A stretch of 64,000 bases of DNA from Lineus longissimus (taxonomy: Eukaryota > Nemertea > Pilidiophora > Heteronemertea > Lineidae). Below the pieces are notes generated by a model, which saw only the letters and a program-made list of their open reading frames with translations, did not search any database and was not told the origin of the DNA. The DNA lies in NCBI RefSeq assembly GCF_910592395.1, contig NC_088320.1, positions 12,274,501 through 12,338,500 of the forward strand, given 5' to 3'. The position numbers and the translations under genes were made by a program. Below are positions 1-11,078 of this stretch, one piece after another (the first letter of the stretch is position 1; each line of letters starts with the position of its first letter).

Positions 1-698
1 TCATGTCCTGGCTTTGTCGTTTTCTCTCGTCCTTAAAGTAAAATTCATCTGGTTTTATGAGCACTTGTGCACCTTAAACGCGGTTGAATTCCATCCTCAA
101 ATTTAATGTAACAGTACATATAAAGAAAAAAAAACTGCGCTATCAGAACAGCCATATTTTGCAAGTTTTTGCTTATTACAGAAAGTGCAATTCACTAATA
201 TATGTATATATTCACTTTAGAATTATAAGAATCACTGGGAAAAAATCGACCGCTGCGGGCTTCGAAGTCGGGTTGCTGGCGTGTCGCAGGCCAGCGTCTT
301 CACCAATCGTTAACCAGAATTCCTAGAACTGCTGGGTGATCTTGCATTTATAACTCAGGTGTCGGGCTTAGATGGTAGCACCGACTATTGTTTGGCATTT
401 TAGCCTGGTATGTTAGTCATACGAAAAAACATACGATATCAGGATGTTCATACGAAAAGAAACACACGAAAAACACATTTTGCGCTGAAAATATGGATTG
501 GAGACATAGCTGAATGGTTTCACAGGTAAAATCTACATAACCATACGAAAAATTAGGAGATTTCATCAAGTGGTTGAGACGGTGGTGGACATAAAGAGAC
601 TTTTACCAGTTCTAGTATTGATATATAGATGATAATGCTTTCTAAAGGCTACTCAAAATAATGTTCTTGTTAAAACACTAAATTAGCAAAGAAGACAT
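1..698. other. No recognisable gene
   Basis: A+T-rich sequence. The open frame at 84-326 has no domain, splice context or family resemblance that I can see. I see nothing assignable here. Confidence 0.4.
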
Positions 699-944
699 TT
701 ACTTCGAGTCTGCCTGATCACGGAAGTATGTTAAAATAGTACTGTAAGTTTCAGGAGTCTCGAAGACAAGACCGTCTGGATGTGCATACGGCGTCTTCGG
801 AATTGGACTGTAAGAGTTTATCCCACGCATGTTGTCCTCGAAGACAGAATCAGATTTGTTGTTAGTTATGATAAAAACGTCTTGTAATGTTCGACTGCGG
901 GGTCGCAACACATTTATCGACCTCTTTATGTGATTAAAAGACAA
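699..944 (-). CDS. Possible terminal exon of an unknown gene
   Basis: An 81-codon open frame on the minus strand ends in TAA at 699-701. It has protein-like composition: mixed charge, few low-complexity stretches, and segments such as SVFEDNMRGINSYSPIPKTP. The first codon in the open frame is TTG, so if real it would be the 3' part of a spliced gene whose upstream exons I could not place. No domain is recognised. It may equally be a chance open frame. Confidence 0.2.
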   Translation of the reverse strand: MSFNHIKRSINVLRPRSRTLQDVFIITNNKSDSVFEDNMRGINSYSPIPKTPYAHPDGLVFETPETYSTILTYFRDQADSK

Positions 945-1451
945 TATACGATAATTACATGAGCGTCGTTAATTAGATCAAGCTGAGAAGCAAGAGGACG
1001 GAACGGAAATATACAAGTACTTCCGTGGCATATGCTAAGAATTCAGCTATAGTATGAATGAATGGGAGCAGGCGAAACTTTGGACAGTTCCTTTATAAAC
1101 GTAGTTGTTAAATCAGAATTCAGTTACATTATAGAAACTCCATATTAACTACTACATTGAAGACATGCAAACAAAGTCTACCTGATTACAGTATCCTGTG
1201 CGCACCATACATGAATGCTTTCATTATCTCCTCAACTCTAACACAAACATTTTGAAATAGGTTACTGTACTCTTAATATGGAGGTTCTGCACTCTCTTGG
1301 AGGAAATTCATTCAGGGCACACTGTCGTAATTAACATTGTAATTAATATTAATTATCACCTGAGATTGATAAATCTAGATACATGTACTGCTGATTCAAA
1401 GAAAAATTACATTTTATTCTTCTATAATTATAAGTTTTATTACTCAATACT

Positions 1452-1616
1452 TACCTTCAGTTATTTCAGATGACCTCACCCATTGTATGATTGTCCACAG
1501 TGAGGATTAGGAAGGTAGTTTGCCGTCATTTTTGACGGGTGTCGGATATTCGTGGGTGTTATGAGCCGTGTTCAGACATGATCTGTAACTCATGAATACC
1601 TTCAGTTATTTCAGAT
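1452..1616 (-). repeat. 125-bp inverted copy of the Harbinger left boundary, flanked by 20-bp direct repeats
   Basis: Bases 1472-1596 are a near-identical reverse complement of 2131-2254. That source block is the left flank of the Harbinger element plus its first 10 or so bases. The insert is bounded by a 20-bp direct repeat (taccttcagttatttcagat) at 1452-1471 and 1597-1616. The copy begins exactly with the reverse complement of the transposon tip, gacctcaccc. This looks like a templated insertion with a duplicated target rather than a known element class. Confidence 0.75.
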
Positions 1617-2130
1617 ACTAATGTCCATGCATTTCAGACGGCAACTTGCAATCTGGATCAATTACCATAGCATCAGCTCTGACGCATTTCAAATATTGTG
1701 ATCCACCTGTGTCTGTCACAATAATGTGGCTCACAGGAGTATTGTGGCCTCTAAATGATGCACGAAACCATAGAAATAGAATAATAATAATTTAATGAAC
1801 ACAACTTGAATATAAAGGATGATAATTTACAAAAGTACAGGAGAGGAAAAATTGTTGGTGTTGACCGGTTCGGAGATGGCGGCGAATGACCACGAACAGT
1901 GGTGCCACCTATCCGAAGTTACTGACACTAAAGTCACAACTTGGAAGACAATTATACGATTTCGTCACAGTGTCGGATATAGACAACAACTACTATAATG
2001 ACATCACAACGCCCCCCCCCCCCCCCCCCCGCTCTCCCCATACACGCACTTCTACTTTATTATCGGCTGTGAGATGCCCCACCCATAACATATACCGTAG
2101 GCCTACCTGCTTCAATTTATGAATGGAATT

Positions 2131-2254
2131 CATGAGTTACAGATCATGTCTGAACACGGCTCATAACACCCACGAATATCCGACACCCGTCAAAAATGAC
2201 GGCAAACTAACTTCCTAATCCTCACTGTGGACAATCATACAATGGGTGAGGTCA
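2131..2254 (+). repeat. Source copy of the 125-bp inverted repeat
   Basis: This mirrors 1472-1596. It ends in gggtgaggtc, which is also the left tip of the Harbinger element at 2244. A C homopolymer of about 20 bp lies just upstream at 2010-2029. Confidence 0.7.
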
Positions 2255-2261
2255 AGTTTTG

Positions 2262-2540
2262 AGTAAAGTAAAGATAACCCTCAGATTTTTACCCTAGGGT
2301 AAAGATAACCCCTAATAAACTCAAAACTTGACTTCTCTCCGAGGGTAAAGTTTACCTTGAGTTAACCCGGAGTAAACGCTGGTAAGTTGGTAAGTTTTAC
2401 TCAAATTATACCCCAGGGTAAAGTCTACCTGAGCAAAGCAGCCACCTTTGTTAAAAGTAGAAGGAAAAATGCATTAGGGTAATCTTTACACTATGGGTGT
2501 TAACTCATAGTTTACTCGGAAAGAAGTCAAGTTTGGGGTA
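2262..2540. repeat. Left subterminal motif cluster of the Harbinger element
   Basis: Repeated short words in both orientations (gggtaaagataaccc, gagtaaac, gttaactc) fill the space between the left inverted repeat and the transposase gene. The right end (about 4920-5080) has a matching cluster. In Harbinger elements such repeats are candidate binding sites for the Myb-like protein and transposase; that role is inferred. Confidence 0.6.
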
Positions 2541-2572
2541 ACCATTTGGAGGCAAGAAAGAACCTGTCAGAC

Positions 2573-3505
2573 ATGTTTTTTATGCCAGTCTATGTTCATG
2601 CTCTTGCCCAACAAAGGCATGATAATTATTTTAGGAGGCCAGCTTATAGTGAAGAACCGGTGCACAGACATTTACGGCTAACAGATGGACAATTCGATGA
2701 AATATGTGCGGAATACCATAATTGGAGACAACAACAAGGAGGAGGAAACAGGAGGTATTTATTCTCTGTGAAGAGAATGGAGACATTTTTGCTGTATTTG
2801 GCCTCTGGTGGCTACCACCGACAAATTGGATACACACAGGGTATAGCCAAATCAACAGCCATATTACACAGTAGGGAAGTTTCAGACTTCTTTATGGATA
2901 TAGCTGGCGAGCACATTGCATTTCCACGGAGGGAAGAACTTGACCAGTTAAGCACTAGCCTTCGGGATATAGATGGTGTTGAAAAACATGTTGTCATGTA
3001 TTTGGATGGTGTAATCATAAAAATTCAGCGTCCAGATCATGCTGGAGACGCTTACTACTGTGGCCGGCCTGGTAAAAGCTGTGACTCTATAAACACCCAG
3101 TATATTGTTGACAAGTTTGGCAGAGTACGTCATCTCATCACAGGGCTTCCAGGAGCAACACATGACAAGACTGCTACAGAATGGGGTGATGACTTCATGA
3201 GATACTTGGATCAACTTCCGGACGATGATGTTGTGCTTGGTGATGCTGCTTACCGGAATTTGCATCCTGCTGTTTTGGTCCCATTTATAGGAAATAACCT
3301 TCAACCAGACCAGTTCGCTTTCAACAATCGCTGTACCAGAATTCGTCAAATTGTTGAACGTACCATTGGGGCATCTGAACTCAAATGGCGCATGAATCAA
3401 ATGAAGGAGAATAGGTATCGTGCCAAGTATGGCCCCTTATTTGCTGCCAAATGTACCATTGCAACTTGTGTGTTACATAATCGATACACCAATTTCTTGG
3501 GGTAA
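2573..3505 (+). CDS. Harbinger (HARBI1-like, DDE_Tnp_4) transposase
   Basis: A DDE endonuclease that would cut and join the Harbinger element carrying it. From the first ATG (2573) the protein has 310 residues, close to the roughly 350 of vertebrate HARBI1. The open frame continues upstream to 2504 without another ATG, so a TTG start or a short upstream exon is possible. The catalytic triad is visible: D145 in MYLDG, D224 in VLGDAAY and E262 in IVERTIG. An N-terminal helix-rich part with YHRQIGYTQGIAKST resembles the family's helix-turn-helix. No frameshift or internal stop is present. The Myb-like partner gene lies convergently 440 bp downstream, inside the same inverted repeats. The domain assignment is firm; activity is inferred from intactness. 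Confidence 0.92.
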   Translation: MFFMPVYVHALAQQRHDNYFRRPAYSEEPVHRHLRLTDGQFDEICAEYHNWRQQQGGGNRRYLFSVKRMETFLLYLASGGYHRQIGYTQGIAKSTAILHSREVSDFFMDIAGEHIAFPRREELDQLSTSLRDIDGVEKHVVMYLDGVIIKIQRPDHAGDAYYCGRPGKSCDSINTQYIVDKFGRVRHLITGLPGATHDKTATEWGDDFMRYLDQLPDDDVVLGDAAYRNLHPAVLVPFIGNNLQPDQFAFNNRCTRIRQIVERTIGASELKWRMNQMKENRYRAKYGPLFAAKCTIATCVLHNRYTNFLG

Positions 3506-3946
3506 CATCTGTGGTCACAACCCCAAGATGAACCTAATTACTAAGTTATAGAAAACAAAGATAATAGTTTGTATTAACTCTGAACTTTGTTCAATAAAAA
3601 CTCTAAGCAAAATGCACAACCTGTACTCTAAAGACGGTGATTATCTTCCATCAAAAAATATTTTTGCTTTCATTTCTTACCTCTACACGAGAAACAACTA
3701 AAATATGCCGGTACAAAATATGATTAAGGCAAGTGCTAATCAGTGGATAGAATCAAGAATCATTCTTAATTAATCATGATATTGATAATTACTCATGGAT
3801 ACGCCAGTGAACAGAAACATGTCCAATCGCAAATACTCTTGCTAAATGTTACACACCATCAGTTTGTGTTTTTACCAGTTTTATGAATGAGACGCGTCTT
3901 TATCGGAATGTAGGAATGTCCTGTAAGTATCCTGTATTTAGCACAG

Positions 3947-4867
3947 TTATGTATCATAAACGAGAAAATAACTTGTTCTTTCAAAGAAGTTTCTCTCGAT
4001 CAATCGAAATGTTTTAATCCATATCCGAAACGTTATCCAAGACAACGTTTCAAACTGGATTCCAGTGGAGTGAGCAAATGCTTCCCTGATCAAGCGAACT
4101 TCCCCAACAAGGGATTGAAGGATTGCATTTTGTTTCTGCAGTATCTCCAGGTATTTCTCTTGCGCATTAACAGCTGAATCCAGGAGATCAGGCTTTGCTT
4201 TCTTTGATCCTGAACTTGTTGTAGCTTTTTCACGACCTTGAGTTGTCACACGTGCAGATCCAGAGGCTGTGGGGGTAGAACTGCGGCTACTACATGCAAC
4301 AGGCCCCTCGTCAATCTCCAAATCTTCGTCTCCCAAATCTACTGATGATGGGCATGGGCTGATGGACCGTTTCTTTCCCACCTTGAAAAGTTGGACTGGT
4401 CTGACTACACCAGATGTTGGTGTAATGACGACATCTGGACGTGCTGCTCCCCCTTTTGGAAAGTACAAGTCATAGTAAGTCTGAAAGCAATCAAAAAGTT
4501 CCTCCGAGTCCCTCAATTTCAGACTTGGCCGTAGTTCATCAGTGCCAGTCCCCGACTTCATGTTCTCCTTGATGACCGTACGGAACTCTTTAGCCAGGTT
4601 TTTGACCATGTTTTCAACAACAGTTCCTGCCACAGAAAAAAGATCTCCTACCTCATTGAAAAACTCACTAACTGTTTGATTTCTTTTGGCCTGCTTGAAC
4701 CGTTCATGATTATCAGTGAGGTAACTTAGAGCCTCGATCATTTTCTGTTCATTCCAACGAAATCTTTTCTTCCCTTGGTCCATACTGGAGGCAGTCATAC
4801 TTCTTTCTGTGTGTCTGTACTTCGGAATAATACAAGTAGCACTGCTTATGACATAGAGCATGCACAT
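3947..4867 (-). CDS. Harbinger Myb/SANT-like DNA-binding accessory protein
   Basis: The second protein of the Harbinger transposon; in this superfamily it escorts the transposase and recognises transposon ends. The frame is 306 residues from the ATG at 4867. Internal methionines at residues 24 and 29, just before the conserved part, are alternative starts. Residues 35-58 (RFRWNEQKMIEALSYLTD) give a tryptophan-containing Myb/MADF-like helix set, followed by a helical stretch to about residue 136. A Ser/Thr- and Lys-rich linker covers about 160-220 (KKRS, SGSKKAKP). A predicted C-terminal coiled coil follows (AQEKYLEILQKQNAILQSL), possibly for dimerisation. The frame is uninterrupted. The function is inferred from its position next to a Harbinger transposase and the domain pattern. 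Confidence 0.82.
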   Translation of the reverse strand: MCMLYVISSATCIIPKYRHTERSMTASSMDQGKKRFRWNEQKMIEALSYLTDNHERFKQAKRNQTVSEFFNEVGDLFSVAGTVVENMVKNLAKEFRTVIKENMKSGTGTDELRPSLKLRDSEELFDCFQTYYDLYFPKGGAARPDVVITPTSGVVRPVQLFKVGKKRSISPCPSSVDLGDEDLEIDEGPVACSSRSSTPTASGSARVTTQGREKATTSSGSKKAKPDLLDSAVNAQEKYLEILQKQNAILQSLVGEVRLIREAFAHSTGIQFETLSWITFRIWIKTFRLIERNFFERTSYFLVYDT

Positions 4868-5094
4868 GAAGCATGTGCTTATCAGAGTAAAGATTCAAGG
4901 AATCTGTGTGTAGAAATGGGGAATTCCCAAGGGTTACTAAGGAGTTATCTTATAGTTACTTTAGAGTTACCCTAAGGTATACTAAGAGTTTACTCAGAGT
5001 TTACCTGTATCTGGGGTAAAGAGCTCAGGTTAACTCAATGTAAACTCAAAGTTAACTCAATCCGGTTTTACTCAAGACTTGACCTCACCCATTG

Positions 5095-5774
5095 CTATAC
5101 CACAGGAAAAATAGCCTCATGGTCACATGTTTTGTTACTAAGGGTGGACAAGTGCACATTCTAATGCCAACGTGGTTCAGACAATACAAAAACGTGCCCC
5201 ACATAACAAAGAACTGACCAACTGACTCCTCTCCTGGCATTGTATACTGTCGTTTGTCCACATTGATCCATATCCCACATGCCACTCTTGCAATAATCCT
5301 ATTAAAAAGGCCAAACTAACCTGACCGCCATATGTTTTAAAAAACTTTTCTTGTTCTATGTACAGATGTGCTCAGCGAAGTAAGATAACATCATGCCTAT
5401 AACCGAATAGACATTTAGCTATTAAGTATCAAGCCCTGGTTTGTACTTTCTTCAGACGCTTGAAACTATTCATAGCATTGGTTTCTGCTATTCCAAGTTA
5501 AAACTGCAGAGTTCGATCGACATCCTGCCCACGGTGAGTGAGAAGTGTTGCATTACCGTAGGTCTAGAGAGCAGCATATCATACGCTTAAACTTGTTGAA
5601 ATAATTGAAGGCAAAGATGTTATTTGAACCACGATCTGAATCAAACAATATCGATTGTACTATACTCATTGTGAATTGCGATCAATACGATTATCACTGC
5701 CTATTTTCTTCAAACTCAGCGTCGACCACGTTGATGAATGATGTTACTATAAACAGGGTTTTAATAATAATCCA
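5095..5774. other. No gene seen
   Basis: Unique-looking A+T-rich spacer between the Harbinger element and the minisatellite. The small minus-strand frame at 5085-5285 overlaps the transposon end and has no support. Confidence 0.4.
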
Positions 5775-7240
5775 GACAGCATGCATGTCCAGGTACCACG
5801 CATGTGCAGGCACCAAGCTTGTCAGGCCACAATGCATATCCAGGCAACATGCTGGTCAAGGCACCATGCTAGTCAAGGCACCATGCATGTCCAGGCACCA
5901 TGGATGTCCAGGCATCACGCATGTCCAGGCACCAAGCATGTCCAAGTACCATGATTGTCAAGGCACCATGTATGTCAAGGCACCATTCATACCAAGGGAT
6001 CATGTATTTCCAGGCACCACGTATTTCCATGCATGTCCAAGCAACACGTTTGCCCTTGGACCATGCATGTTCGGTTAGTAAGTGGAGGTGATAAATGATT
6101 GTTTGTTCACGCCACATGAAGTATGAGCGAAGTATTCCATCAGCATGGAGTGCAGATATTTCAAAGGAGTTGTTGTTTCTCAGATACTTGACCACTACGC
6201 CTGGAAAAATCTTGTCAGCAGCATGGCTCTAACCGACAGCCTCATATGTGAGAAGGATTTATGAATTTCATACTTTTTGTTCCATGCTGTGGTGGAAATA
6301 GATATTCAGTATCGACACATATTTGCATCATCGTTTACTAAGATATCTATCTTCTGCGGACCAATTTGTAGTATATTCTTGATTTCCATGATATATTTTA
6401 TGTCTTTTAATTGCAGAGCCCATCCGTGTACCCAGGCATGCAAGGAACTGCTTGGTAGAAAGGATACATCACATATCACACGGCGTTCTTAACTGGACGT
6501 GGAGGGGGCAGGACTTTCATATGTCCGGCACCACGCATGGCCAGTCACCAAGCATGTCCAAGCACCATGCTAGTCAAGGTACGTCCAGGCACAATTCATG
6601 CCCAGGGATCATGTATGTCCAGGCATCATGTATGTCCAGGCACCACGCATACCCAGGGCTCATGCTTGTCAAAGCAACATGCATGTCCAGGCACCACGCA
6701 TGTCAAGGCGCCATGCATGTCCAAGCAACATGTATGTCCAGGCGCCATGCATGTCAAAGCAACATGTATGCCCTTGGACCATGCATGTTCAGTTAGCAAG
6801 TTGAGCTGATATATAAATGTTTGTTCACGCCACATGAAGTATGAGCGAAGTATTCCTTCCACTTGGAGTGCATTATTTCAATGGAGTTGTTGTTTCTCAG
6901 AAACTTGACCTCTACGCCTGGAAAAATCTTGTTAACTGCATGTCTCTAACTGACACCCTCACATGTGAGAAGGCTTTATGAATTTTATACATTTTGTTCC
7001 CTGTTGTAGTGGAAATAGATATTCAGTATCGACACATATTTGCATCATCGTTTACTAAGATTTCTATCTTCTGCGGACCAATTTGTAGTATATTCTTGAT
7101 TTCCATGGTATATTCTATGTCCTTTAATTGCAGAGCCCATCCGAGTACCCAGGCATGCAAGAAACTGCTTGGTAGAAAGGATACATCACATATCACACGG
7201 CGTTCTTAACTGAACGCGGAGGGAGCAGGACTTTCATATG
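5775..7240. repeat. Tandem-duplicated minisatellite block (two copies, about 717 bp apart)
   Basis: Two arrays of a 12/24-bp motif (variants of catgtccaggcaccatg) lie at about 5778-6070 and 6520-6790. Each is followed by the same non-repetitive spacer (6080-6510 and 6790-7220), and matching positions differ by about 717 bp. The whole block has therefore duplicated once in tandem. The short frames rich in Met-Ser-Arg-His in three phases on both strands are translations of the repeat and are not genes. Confidence 0.85.
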
Positions 7241-9500
7241 AAGGGGGGAAACATTTTCATTAGTTTTCAAAAATGTTTTTTCCGCGAATTTTTTCCCGCG
7301 AAATTTGTCTGCACCTACATTACGTATCTAAAGCCCGTTTTGATCCTGATTCGGATTTTATTCTATCTTCCCTCAAGATTGAGCTTGAGCCTTATTCCTC
7401 AACCCCAAACAATAGCAAGGAGGCTGTTTCATAGAACAGCCGCCCTCCCTATTATTAATCCAACATAGGGCAGCAGGGCTTAACATCTCCTTTGAGTTGA
7501 GGATATGGGTCAATGCTGCTTTGTGTGATTATTACATAACCAGATGTGTACAAACAAGCCTAATCTATACTATAATGCGCGTTGTGGCCGCTATTTAGGA
7601 GGTAATTTTTGTTTCAAAATTGGGCCTTGGAAATGCGTCGAATTCTTGCAACCTTTGGCTTCGTAGGTCTGGATCATACGTAAGAGTGTCACTGAGGGTG
7701 TCATACGTCGAATATCTTCGTGGTTTTAGAATAAATAACAACTTTTCAGAGAGCACGTCGACTGGGGAGCTCCGCTCATTCTCAAAAGCATACACAAACT
7801 TCACGCATATTCTCCCTGCCACATCAGTATTAGCTTCCAGCACGTATGTAGTGCTATACGACCTGGTCCATGGTGCAGGTTATTAGCAGGGAGATTAATA
7901 ATTAGCCTATTCTATTTTAGTTCTATTCGAGAAACACTGACCTGAGTGATAAGGCAAATTCTGCAGAGTGGCCTGCCGGAACATGCAGTGGGCATCAATA
8001 AACAGTTATGCCAGGATGGACAAAATATGTACAGTGGCCAGCGCTTGCTCTTTGATTTATTCTTCACTGACTGATGTTGTCAGTTTGAATTGCGTTCTGC
8101 ATCTCTCCATGCGCCTGGCTTTGGTCCGACAGTGGCATTGGGTACGGAAGTGGGTAGGTGATATGCCTAATATGTGAGGGCCTTATTTGGAACAGGACCT
8201 GCTGTCACTGGTCTCAATGCATTGTGCAAAATAGCGTACTCCAATCAATCTATTGGGGTTGCATGTAGATAGCAGCAATAAGTCCCTAAATGCAGTTCAT
8301 TTCGTGTTTAACCTTTAATAAAACTTCAGTAACGTTAGATCTTTAATGTAGTTCAATCATCGTGCCCATTTAACTAAGGTATATTACATTTCAACTTTGC
8401 CCGCTCCATGGGTATATGCTTGTTCTAAACAATGCAGTCTGTGTCATCCTCGGTAGAGATAAATTACCAGTATATGTACTATGCTTAATATATATATGTA
8501 TCATTGTTTAGTGTAGCTTGGACTACTCTGACAGGAACAACATAGTTGATTTTTTGAAAATAGTGACTTTGATGAACAAAAATTTTATAAAGATTGTAAA
8601 AGTTATTTTGTTCTTCGGACGCTTTATATTTGGGCCGATTTTTTTAGAGCTTTGACAAACTGATTATTAGGTCTGTGACTACATGAATATATGAGCAGTT
8701 TTTGAAGCAAAACGTCTCGTCTTACAAAAAAGAGGGTTTGTAAGCACTCTCTTTGCATAAATCTACAAAATACATTGTCTAGTGTAAAACAAGCCTGATT
8801 CTTAACAATGCATCCTGTGTCAACCCAGGTAGAGATTAATTGCCAGTTTTACTGTGCTTAATACACATACCATTGTTTAGTGAAGCTAGGACTTGAAATC
8901 CATGTCATTGTTGTCATGTTTACACAGAGGCAGTGCATACAGCTTGGCCCAACGAAGGCCTACGTATATACTGGGTCCTCTTCCAAGAGAGGTCCACTAT
9001 GCATTCCCTGTGCTTAGTACATTGTATGAGGCCCTGTAGGATACTATAGAAAGAGATAAGGGATTTGCCTGTTTGTCATTGGACATCGAAATCAATGTCG
9101 AGGAGTGATTCACCTTGAATAAGGCGCAGTTAACTTTCGTTCAATAGCAGTGGGCATGGTCAGAGCGGGTCTGTAATCTACCCCTATGCATTATCACAAT
9201 GCTGATCAAAGGGTGCGCTTCCATTGGGCCTTTTCGGTCACATGTTAGAGGTAAGCAAGTCATTCACGGCACGGGGAGTGATAATGGACAAACCAAAATT
9301 GGGTTTTTTTTTATTCAGGCGCTTCCCTATTGTCGGAATGGCGGAATACAAAAGAGAGCTGCTGTCTTTGAATAGCGCTGCGCGTCATCGTAAAACCCTT
9401 TTGCCAATAACATTCTCGATCGGAAAAGATGATCGGACGTGACCAGTTTGCCCATACACGGTGACGCAGACACAATTTTAGTATTTTTCAAACATACGAC
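7241..9500. other. No gene assigned
   Basis: A+T-rich sequence without clear exons. Minus-strand 7595-7843 and plus-strand 7620-7886 are mutually overlapping open frames. The minus-strand one reads more like protein (ICVKFVYAFENERSSP) but has no family match that I recognise. Poly-T and poly-A runs occur around 8570-8650 and 9300. Confidence 0.35.
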
Positions 9501-11078
9501 ATGGATGAAGGTGAAGCGCTGGCGCCTGATCAGGAGGTTGCTCCTCCAATACGGAAAAGGCGGTACAGCCTAAACGAGAAAGTTAAGCGGATATCAGATT
9601 TTCGAGTGCTACAGGAAGTCGACCCTGAAACATCCGCCAAAGAGTTCGCTAGGAGCGTCCATCTCCCAGAGAGTACATTTCAAAATTGGCTGCAAAAGGA
9701 AGACGAAATCCTTGCAAACTGGGGTCAGTCAACACGAAAGGGTTCCGAGCAAGCATGTGGTGTGAGAGGCGTAGGTGAGTTTCGAAAATTCTCTTCTATG
9801 ACAACTTGCGTACCGCCTGACCCAAAATGATTTTCTCCTACTTTTTATCATTCATCACTTTCAAAAGAAGGTTGTGGAAACTGATGTCTTTGGGTCAATT
9901 GTCCTGTTGACGTGGGCAGGGGTAGGCCTATCCGAAAGGTGAACCTGAATGGGGTGGGGGGGGGGGGGGGGCCGTTTGCAGGTATGAAAGAAAAGAGTGT
10001 CATCTGTTACCACCTCGTTGCAGTTTCCTTCATTGCACAATAGAAATGGAAATTTTTACAAGGTCAAGGAATCATTGTTTCTGTCACCTCAGCTTGACCA
10101 GAGCTCAGGTCTTTCTTTCGGCAGGATGTCCTAGAGACGATCTATGGGACTTGTCCTCCTTGGAACTTGCATCTTTACGCCACTGCAGCGGAGAGGGGGA
10201 GGGGGTATTCACAGGGCGATTTACCTCTTTTCTCAATAGAATGAGTTTACTTAAGAATGTAACAAATTTCAGGACTCTTCCCCGATGTCGAAGCGAACCT
10301 CTACTACTGGTTTTCGGAGAAGCGCGGACTTGGTGTTCCAGTTTTGGCAAAGGACGTATCCGAAACAGCACGACAGATGTACCTCGTGTGGTGGAATGAC
10401 CTTGGGGATGGAGCGTCAGGGTGTGATAGTTAGAGAACATCCCCAGCTTACCGTCTTTACTGCTTCCCCAGAATGGCGATCTGGCTTTTATCAAAGGCAA
10501 GTATCCATGATGGTTCCAGTATAAAAAAAGAAACTGTTGCATTTGCATGCTCTATTACAGGGGAGTGTCTCCATTTGGGACCAAAAACAAGACACACACA
10601 CACACACACGCACGCACACCAAGTTTACAAATTACTAGTTCTAGCTAATGGAGGGATTATTCTGGGACATCATTTTGCAGTTTCTCTGCTCTAAAACTTT
10701 GTGTCTCACGTTTGTTTCAGGTATGGCATTTCTAGGAGACGGAAAACCAAGGATGATCGCCAGCTTCCGGATAATCAACAAGAGGTAATCGACACTTTTC
10801 ACGCTGATATTGCTGTTTTGTTGGCTTTCCGGCCCGAGTTCATCCTTAATTTCGACGAAACATTTGCCTTGTTTGATGCAGTTCCAAACTACACCTTAGA
10901 CGACAGAGGAAATAGGCAAGTGAACATCACATCTTCACGAGGAAATCCACGTCTCGGCTGTTCGGTGACACTTGGCATTACTAGCGATGGAAGGAAGATG
11001 GCGGTTCACATTACATTCAAAACCCCCACTAGAGCTGCAACGGCGGAGATAGAGACAGACCCCCCTGAGAATGTTCAC
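9501..11078 (+). CDS. pogo/Tigger (CENP-B/jerky-type) transposase, spliced 5' half
   Basis: Related to Tc1/mariner transposases of the pogo branch and to CENP-B and jerky proteins. Exon 1 (9501-9774) has a pipsqueak/psq-like HTH (KRRYSLNEKVKRI ... AKEFARSVHLPESTFQNWL), then a strong gtgagt donor in phase 1. Exon 2 starts at 10273 in matching phase and gives the CENP-B HTH (ANLYYWFSEKRGLGVPV). The next exon contains FTASPEWRSGFYQR and joins exon 4 (10721-11078, starting YGISRRRKTK) through a GC donor (gcaagt at 10497). The product restores the family pattern FxASxxWxxxFxxRxGIS. Exon 4 carries the start of the DDE domain with the first Asp (ILNFDET) and ends at a gtaagt donor. The exon 2-3 junction is uncertain: either a 65-bp intron (gtgtgg donor) or a frameshift. 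I found no exon with the second and third acidic residues. Confidence 0.65.
9957..9971. repeat. Poly-G tract
   Basis: A homopolymer of about 15 G in the pogo-gene intron. Similar C or G tracts occur at 2010-2029, 11201-11215, 16407-16425, 29982-29994 and 37891-37904. Confidence 0.8.
10589..10617. repeat. (CA)n microsatellite
   Basis: A CA dinucleotide run with a few CG interruptions inside the GC-AG intron of the pogo-type gene. Confidence 0.85.

Larger units (their letters stand above)
2244..5090. mobile_element. PIF/Harbinger DNA transposon, apparently complete
   Basis: This is a 2.85-kb element with terminal inverted repeats: gggtgaggtcaagttttgag at 2244 and its near-perfect reverse complement ending at 5090. 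The terminal match extends outward as caat/attg. It carries the two genes typical of Harbinger elements, a DDE transposase (plus strand) and a Myb/SANT-like protein (minus strand), in convergent order. Both subterminal regions are dense in short gggtaaa / gttaactc / gtttactc motifs. A clean 3-bp target duplication of the TWA type is not visible, because the left flank is the 125-bp repeat that also occurs inverted at 1472. Both genes have long intact frames and the DDE triad is present, so recent activity is plausible. Confidence 0.9.

Noticed and set aside
2240-5094. 3-bp TWA target duplication for the Harbinger element
   Set aside because: Tried several tip positions; the flanks read as inverted (caat/attg), not direct, so no target duplication is claimed.
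5869-6809. Several open frames rich in Met-Ser-Arg-His-Ala-Cys in three phases and both strands
   Set aside because: They are translations of the catgtccaggcaccatg minisatellite; the period is a multiple of three, so all phases stay open.
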